Under the pieces are notes generated by a model. It did no database searches and had not been told where the DNA came from. It saw only the letters and a program-made list of their open reading frames with translations. Source: Salvator merianae (lineage: Eukaryota; Chordata; Lepidosauria; Squamata; Teiidae). Taken from it: a DNA stretch of 64,000 nucleotides. The stretch's first letter is position 1; every line of letters begins with the position of its first letter. A program made the translations under genes and the position numbers. Positions 54,988-63,900 of the stretch are shown here, one piece after another. The stretch covers positions 45,000,742-45,064,741 of the forward strand of contig QVOM02000119.1 of assembly GCA_003586115.2 (NCBI GenBank), read 5' to 3'.

Positions 54988-57900
54988 CCTTGGTTTTTAT
55001 ACCCCGCTTTTCTCGGCCGAAGCTGACTCAAAGCGGCTTAAAAGGTTATTTTTCGCCCGAAGGCTTACATCTATCTATCTCCCGCATCACACAATGTGAT
55101 GCTTCCTGTTTATCTACTTGCAATTACTTGCTTTCGAACAGCTAGGTTGGCTGGAGCTAGAGGCCAGTAGAGGGCGCTCATCCCCTCTACACGGCAGACA
55201 GGGGCCTTGAACTCCGATCCTCCAATTGAAAGATCAGTGCCTTAGCCACCTGCGCCACCGTGCCCCCCCGTATACCGTACACCGTACAAAAGAGAACAAC
55301 AAAGGTATCAATACATTCCTAAAGTACATTTTTTTCTAGTACATTCCTGCAGTTTACCAGACCTCACACACCCTCTTAATAATTTGTGAGGTAAGGATAA
55401 TTTCTACTTTAAAATAAGGTTCTAGGACTGGGAATCACCAGACTGCCAAAAGGTACTCAATGGGATGAGGGAATCCACTTGGATTTAGACACGGATTTAT
55501 CAGCTCTATATTCCATCCATTGTGCCACACATTCAGTATAGTGCAGGAGTTTGCAAATTTCTCTCCCTGCCACAACCTCTTGAAAATTACTACTGAGACA
55601 TAACATTTCAAATCTGGTTTCATCATAAAAAAAAAATCAGTACACTGCCCCAGAACTATATTAAGAAAGTCATATATCCCAAAACAAGGCTTTCTTAGTC
55701 TGCTGGTGAGAACATTCTTGATCTAACTTTAACTCTCCAGAAAAAGTTGACAATAATATGTACTTACTCCAGAAGGGGTTGTAAAGCAAGACTATTTTTT
55801 ACTTGCAGGTGGGTTTTCAAGGTGTGCACAATAGCACTCTGATAGTATACAAGCTGATTGAAAGACTGGCATTTATTGACTACCTGTCTATAGAATGTCA
55901 CTGTAAAAAAACAAAAATAAAAGTTCGGAAATAAGTATCAACAATGTTTTCGTGGAATTCCAAAGACAGTAATTCTTCTCTGACCTCACACAAATATCAA
56001 AAAAGAGTGAAATCCTACAGAGGTATACTTAGTGGTAAATCCTCTTATAATCAATGGAAACTACTCCCAAGTAAGTATGTACTACTGAAATATTAACTTC
56101 CATGCATCCCCCATGTCTCTAACAATTGAGGAAATCATAGAGCTCCCAACTTTAAACCGTTCAAAGCTCTTCCAAGGCACAAGGACCCACATGCATACTA
56201 CAGTCTTTCTGTCACAATTTTGCAGGGGGAATTAGAAAACTTTTTGCAGAGTTCCTAACAGTTCCTGCCATGGCTATGTTGCAGAACAACAAAAGCCTAT
56301 AAAAACTCAAAGACTGCATCCAGATGTCGCTTACTTATTCTGCTATGTTTGGATATTCTGGAATAAAGTTTGGATATTCCAGAATATCCATGTTTTATTA
56401 TAGAATATACAAATATAGCGGAGTAAGTAAGCAATGTCTGGGTGCAGTCAAACTCAATGTTACATCTTTCTAAGGGCCTAATTACACCAAAGTTTTAAAC
56501 CACCATCGATCCACCTCATAATCCACTACATAATCTAATGCAGAAAATCCATTTGGGGGTTAGACAAAGTGGAAGTAAACTGGTTCATCACTTTGCTGAT
56601 GTGTTCTCTCTCCCCGAAGGTGGGTTAATTCTTTGGTGTAGCTGGGCCTAGGAAGGAAAGAATGAGCTGGCTATGTTCATTAATATTTATTTATTTATTT
56701 AAGAATTTATATCCCTTCACCCAAAAGTCCAGGATAGGTCATAAAAACAGAAAGATAAAATATATACAGTAATCTAAAGTATATTTAAAATATAACCCCC
56801 CACAACAATAGAAAGTATATACAATAACCTAAAATATATTTAAAATATTCAAATACACACACACACAGACACACACACACGTCCTTTGTTGTGGACAAGC
56901 AAAGCATTAACTGTAGCAAGTTTTTAGCTGAATGACCTGACTGGGCACATAGAGCAAGTATTTTCCAATCTGGAAGAAAGTTAAACAAAGTTTGGGAAAA
57001 CAGGATAAAACCTGAAATCTTAGGAAAGCTTGGTAAAATCGAAAGAGTTGAAACCTACAGCAGCCAACACCGTGAAGGCAACGGGAGAACAGCAAGGCAA
57101 TAGCAGATTAAAACATGATTTGTACAGGCCAGAAGGGAGCTTCCAAATAGAACATCACCCCTCCACCACTATCTTTGTGGCTAGGGTCTTCACCACTTGC
57201 TGAAGTGCTATTAATTACTCCCATACACCACCAGAAAATGGAAAGCCGCAGCTGCAGAGAGGGCAGAATGACTTACCATACTTAATAAAAACTAAAACCC
57301 AGTGGTGGATTGAGGCATGGCCATCCTACAGATAAATGCTGCTGTAGCCACTGCTCAAAAGGAGGGGTTTATATCATCAATATATGTAATGAGAGAAATG
57401 TACTGTGCAACAAAACATCACTATTGTTGCAATTCAGATGGACAATACAAAAAAATGAAAGGTCTCATGCTTGTCTTTCGCTCTCTCACACGCACACTTA
57501 GCACAAACTACTGGGTGGGGGGAAATCATTTACCAAAGTGCTGCGTGAGGTTCAGTTCTCTCCATTTCTCAAGTCCTTCGTGAAAATATGTTTCCACCTC
57601 CTGACAAAATTGAAAATGTACAGTCAGCAAACATACACATGAAGCAGTCCAGGCTTCCTCCTCTGAAAAATAAAGCTTATGTAATGAGCATTTGTAGAAT
57701 GACCCAATATTTTGTAACGTATGAAACATACCGGAAAGATGTACTTTTCATTCAGTTACACAATTCTGTACAAAACATATCAGTTGCCTACAAATAACAG
57801 TATCTAAACATCTCTGAAGATGCAAAGCTTGGCAATTATTACACAGTATGCCAGACAATCAAAGACTACATTCCAGTGGCTAATGTTCAACAGCAAGGAG

Positions 57901-60900
57901 CAGGAAGGAAGATGGTTCAGATAGAGCAACAGGAACACTACTGTTTTCATTGCTTCTTAGGAATGAGAGTGCTGTGTCCATACAACATTGTGCACTATGA
58001 ATCTAGTCCTGTTAAAAACCAGGTTAAGAGTCTTACCCTTAATTGTATCATTTAAGGCAGTGATGGGTATGGTATGTTTCCATTGTAGTCCATAACAGAG
58101 AAATATTTCTGAATTTTCAAATCATTTCATTATATTTTATTTATTCACTGGCTTTATATCTTGCCTTGTTTCTGAAGAGTTCAAGGCAGCACCAACATGT
58201 TAAAACACAACATCAAAATCTCCCCCATCACTTTACTATTGACTAATCACAAAAGATTACAGAAGTTGTAAAAGACAGAATGGAATAATAAAGCAGTTTT
58301 ATGTAAAGAAAGGCAACTAGGACAAGCTGGATTTTAAAGCCTTCTGCAGTATAGTACCATCAGTTCTACTAGGAGTAATCTGAATTCTAAGGGATACAGA
58401 ATTCTGTTAACAGGGGTGATGCTAATGAAAAGAACTTTCTTCACATTCTTTATCCAGAAACAGCTTTAGGAGAGCTTGATTTGTTAACTGAAACAGAAGT
58501 AATGGAAGGCATTCAGAATGAAAACATAAGTACCCAGACCATTGGTGAAAACTGCATTATTAAGGAATATTCTGAAACAGTAAACCTGTTCTTTCTGAAG
58601 GAGTCCTATTCTAACCAGAACAGTTTGTGTAACCAAGTTCCAAATGTAGTTTCTACCCAGTTACAGCATCTTTGTTTTGACAGGTTTCAGTTTATTTGCC
58701 CTCAGTTGTATCTGCCTGTAATTCTCCTAATCATCCTCTCAGGCAAGTTGGTATTGTAAAAACAGAGGTTTACATGGCTGGTTTTCATCTCTTGTCACAA
58801 TTTTGGAATTGTTATGCCATGTTCCATAGTTCTGCTTTGAACTATGAAGAATTATGAACTATGGAACACGACATAACAGCCCCAAAACTGCAATTATGAA
58901 CTATGGAACACGACATAACAGCCCCAAAACTGCAACAAGTAAGTTATCACATTTCATATGGGAGATGGAAGGAGGCCAAAAAGACTTATCGAAGTTTATT
59001 TAGTGATTTCATTGTAGAGGAAAACCTGGTTTATAGGACAATTTCTATTAAACCTGTTCTCATGCCATATACTACTCACAGACTACCCTAGGTAGGTGGG
59101 CATGGGCATCAACAAGAGAAATGTCTGCCATTTTAAGAGTAATTTATTTCATCTTCCTCTGTTTTCTGAAATTGGGGAAAATGTTTTATATTTTTTGGCA
59201 AGGGCCTCAACATCTCTCAGCAATGCTTGGGCACTGGTTTATTTTTATCAGTGTTACTCTCAAAGAAGCACTTAGCAGTGCCTCTAGCAAGTTAGGATCG
59301 CATTGTCTCTAAAATGCATAAAATAGGTTTTTCCTATGAATCACAAATATAGTTGCAGGCCTGCCTCACTAATTTGAGTGTTTTTGTATTACTAATTCAG
59401 AACTATGGAAAAGACAACATATGAACTTAATCTTGTATCAACGACTCTCAAGGCTTTCATAATTAAATTAGTCAATGTAGAGATAAAAAGTTATTTCTAA
59501 AAATAAAACATTTACTTACTGGAGCATTCAAAGACAATAGTCCAAGCCAGCTGTCACAAACCCAATACTTCTAGAAGTTCTCAGCAGGCCGAGATAATAC
59601 AGCCAGGAATACTATGAATTTGAAAAACTTACAGGGCTCCCAAAACCATTGGCGACTGACTCTAGCTTTCCGCCAGTTCACAGATCATAAACCTTGTACA
59701 GCATCAAATTCTTTTACATATGCTCTGTAATTCCTTTACATTCAAACACAATACAAACTACACTGTATTGGCTAAAGCTCAGCTCCCAACTAAGGAAGAA
59801 AGACCTTTACGTACAACAGTTTCACTTTGAGACAGGATATGACAGAGATAATAGCCCTTATCTGTCTTAAAAGAATGTCACACTACAGAAAAAAAAAAGA
59901 CAAAATAAAAATGCCACTGGGACAAGAATAAAACTTAATAGATGCCTTGAGTGAAGGCTTTAGTATGCTTATAAGATAACAAAGGAGGAACAAGCCACAG
60001 TTGATAATACTCTGAGGGACGTGTCCAGAGAACTATCTGGCCCAGTTATTTTGGATCATTTTCAACTCTTGTAGCCTGAGGATGTGGACAAGCTGCTTAC
60101 TGGGGTTTGGCTGACCACAAGCCCTCTAGATCATTGCCCTTCTTTGTTGTTAAAAGCTGGCTGGCAGGGTATGACCAGGTGGGTTCAGGGAGTGGTTGAC
60201 GCCTCTTTGAGAAATTTGATGGTTTAATCAGCTCTTAAAGACATGGTGGTGCAGCCACTTCTCAAGAGGTTCTTTCCGGATTCAGAAGATTGAAACAACT
60301 ATTGCCCAGTGACTAACATACCCTTTATGGGCAAGGTATTGGAAAGAGTTGTGGCTGTTCAAGCTGATTATCTAGACCCATTTTAATTTCCACTCTGGTC
60401 ATTGAAACTGCCTTGATCATCCTAGCTGATGACCTTCTCCTGGATCTCTTGACAGCTTTAGATACCACTGACCATGGTATCCTGGAAAGCGTATGGAGTT
60501 TGGCAGTTGGAGGCACCACACTGTGGTGGTTCTGCTTCCTTTCCAAGGCTGATGCCAGAGAGTAGTAGTGGGAGATTTTTGCTTGTTATGCTGGGAACTC
60601 ACTTGTGGGGTTCCTTGGGGGTCAATCCTATCTCTCATGCCCTTTAATATCTATATGAAGCTGCTGAGAGAGTCAGCAGGAGATTTGGAGTGAGGTGTCA
60701 TCCATATGTAGATGACATTCACCTTATATCTCCATGTCATCTGAATCACAATGATGTAGGGAGGCACCCTGTTCTCAGTGGGGTTGCATTGGCCTTGAAG
60801 GAACAGGTATGAAATCTGGACATAGCCTTGGACTCTGTGCTGATCCTTTAAGCTCATGTGGAGGTGGTAGCCAAGAGTGCCTATTTCCAGCTACAGCTGG

Positions 60901-63900
60901 TTTGCCAGCTACAGTTCCTTCTGGACGGAAAACAATCTGGCACAGTAATCCATGTTCTGTTAACTTCCAGATTGGACTGTTGTAATGAGCTTTACATGGG
61001 GCTGCCCTTGAAGACAGTTCAGAAGCTGCAGCTGGTGCAGAATGCAGCAGCTAGACTGCTGATTGGAACTGCTGACCAGATGCACATCATGCCAGTCTTA
61101 AAAAAGCTGCACTGGCTACCAATTTGCTACTGAACCCAATTCACGGTGTTAACTTTAACCTATAAGACCCTAAGCGGCTTGAGACCCAAATATCTAAAGG
61201 AACCCCTTCTCCCATATTCATCTGCCTGTGCCTTAAGATTTGCAAGTGAGGCCCTCCTAGTTGTACCACTACCTTCAGTGTTAAAAGGTAAGAGAGGCCC
61301 TTCCTGGAGGTAGCTCTCACACAATATAGTAGCCTCCCCACGGAGGTGCACCAGACATCTTCACTACATATGTTCAGAAGATCCATGAAGATGCACCTAT
61401 TTACCCTGGCCTTTGGCTAAGGAAACAGCTTTCCCTCCCACCTTCAGGTGTTTTTTAGTGGGTTCATTTTATATTTTCTTTTTATGGTTGCAACCAGCCC
61501 TGAGACCTTTGGGTACAGGGCAGGATAAATATACAAGTAAATAAGTAACAACTAAGTATTATTCTTCCATATACTGTACTGGCTTTCTTCTGCATTGATA
61601 GCTTTTCTGCAGATTGTCTAGCACACAGATATGCCAAACAGGTCTAGCCAAATTCCAACTGTAACAATTCCTGATAATTGCTACAAGCCTGAACCTATTA
61701 AGAATGTTGACATGAATAGGGACAGAGACAGGGAATAGATAGAGATTGCCATAAATCACTGCACCACATCAGCAACAACAGCTCCAAATGCCCCTGGCTG
61801 ACATCCATTCTATTGGGCTTTATGGAAGTTTTTTATGCATATCAGTGAGTTAAGATGACACATTTATAGAAGTATAAATCTTCTTTTGGGTTCCTCCCCC
61901 CACAAATCATTTCAAAAATTTACATGCCAGCTTGCCAGGTTATGCTTTCCCACAGAGGTGTAGGATATGGAATACAATAGAAGCAATTCAAAATAAATTA
62001 CCATTCAGTTGCAACACTAAAACCGGCTTTACACGTGTACAAGTAAATGTTTTTAGCCTATCAAAAAAAACACGTCATAATTACAGCTAATTTTATTCAA
62101 GTATGGAACGGATTCCATACAATGAGTGTCAAGAGCAGAAAGGCTTTTCCTCTCTTTATCAGCAGATGGACCAGTACAGACTGCAGAACAACCAGAAATG
62201 CCTCCATAGCTTTGTAGGCAAATAATTTTAAAATTGAGTTGGAGGTAATCTGGCAATCTGGATACCTTGAAGAATCATAACCAAATTTCAAATCAAGACT
62301 GGTCTTACCTCAGCATAGCTCCCTGTTCTGTCAATGCGATGAATAATGTCAATATTTACATTGCTTAACCGTTCTGAAAAGGTAAGAAACTGCAAGAAAA
62401 CACAGAAGTAATTTGGGATGGTTTCTAACAACTTTTTACTTATAGCGCTTTTTTTCAAAAGTTGCTAAGTTGCACAGGTCAAATTTCATTTATTTTTATT
62501 TGTTCCTTATAATTATATTTGTCTTTCCCTCCAAAACAAACACAAGGTGATTTGCATGGATATCTCTCAGTTTGCGTGCTAAACTCACAACCCACATTTA
62601 TCATCCCTAAGTCACATAGTGAGTGAGTAACTGATCCAGGTCTCCTAACTTCAGGTTCAACATACTAATGGTCATCACTATCAAGCAAATGGGATAGTGA
62701 GAAAGGACTAAACAGTGATTTGGCATTGGCCTTTGATTGCGTAAACTATGGCACACTGGGCTTGCTGTTGTATGGAGAAAAAAAATCACTTCACTGCAGT
62801 TATGGAAATCAAAGGTTAATAATAGCAAATCACCATTTAGCCATTCCCCTAAACCTTATGTGATCAGCTGCCACTGCCAACTATTTCTGTACAATCTTTT
62901 TTTTACACGTCTGGAAATTTAAAGATATGATTGCTATGCATTACATACCAAATGAGACATCACAGTTTATAGCATTAAATGAATAAAATGATTTAGTCTA
63001 CTTCAACATACTGTAGCAGGATCTTTCAAACTAAGGTTATAGTGCAGAAATGGAAATTCCATTCAATGAAATGGAAATCTTCTCCATTCAATAGTTACTT
63101 CAATGGGAAGAACTCATCTATGTACTTGTTTATATATATTTGAGTTTTCTCATAAGAACGAATAGCAGTTCATATCCATGTCTATGTTGAGACTATTACT
63201 CTTAAGGAGGGATTTGTATTTCACATTTCAATAAAATATTCTAGAAATTGCTGATCTGCCATAGCTGAATGGACTTCTCTTATTACTTCCTACAGTTAAC
63301 ACTGTAATTCCAGATTAGAGTATCTATTATTCCTTTCCGTTCGTGCTGCTTCACTGCATAGAATTTAAAAGAGGGATCTACAGAAGGAGAAACAGTGTAA
63401 CAAAAGACACCAAAGGTGTTTAAGTGAAAACGATCTCATTAGTTACTGTTTCTTCTTAAGTTTACTGAGGCAATGAGACCTTTCAGTCAATATCATCTCT
63501 TTTTAGCTAATACGTGGTCGGTATTCTAAAAAAAAAAAAAAAAAGGGCGATCTTGAACTTCACAGATATCCATAGGGTTTTATATTTATCAAAGATAGAG
63601 TTATTTAAGGAGGCTGAAAACCAGTTAGCAGAACGAAGGCAAGGGAAGTGCCTTAAGACTTACTATTGTTATTAGTCGGTTATCCAATGCAAAATATTGT
63701 GAAGAATAATAATAATATTAAGTCTTGCGCGCTTAACAGCAGTATTTTACATGCCCCCAAAAATAACTGTTGCAGAGTAAGATAAAAGTTGTTTTCCATT
63801 TTCTGGATTCCGAACCAGGTCTGTTCACATCAGTTCGTCATCTGCGTGCCTGGAAAAAGATCCTAAATCCGCAAAGCCTCTAGCACTGAATCGAAGTGCT

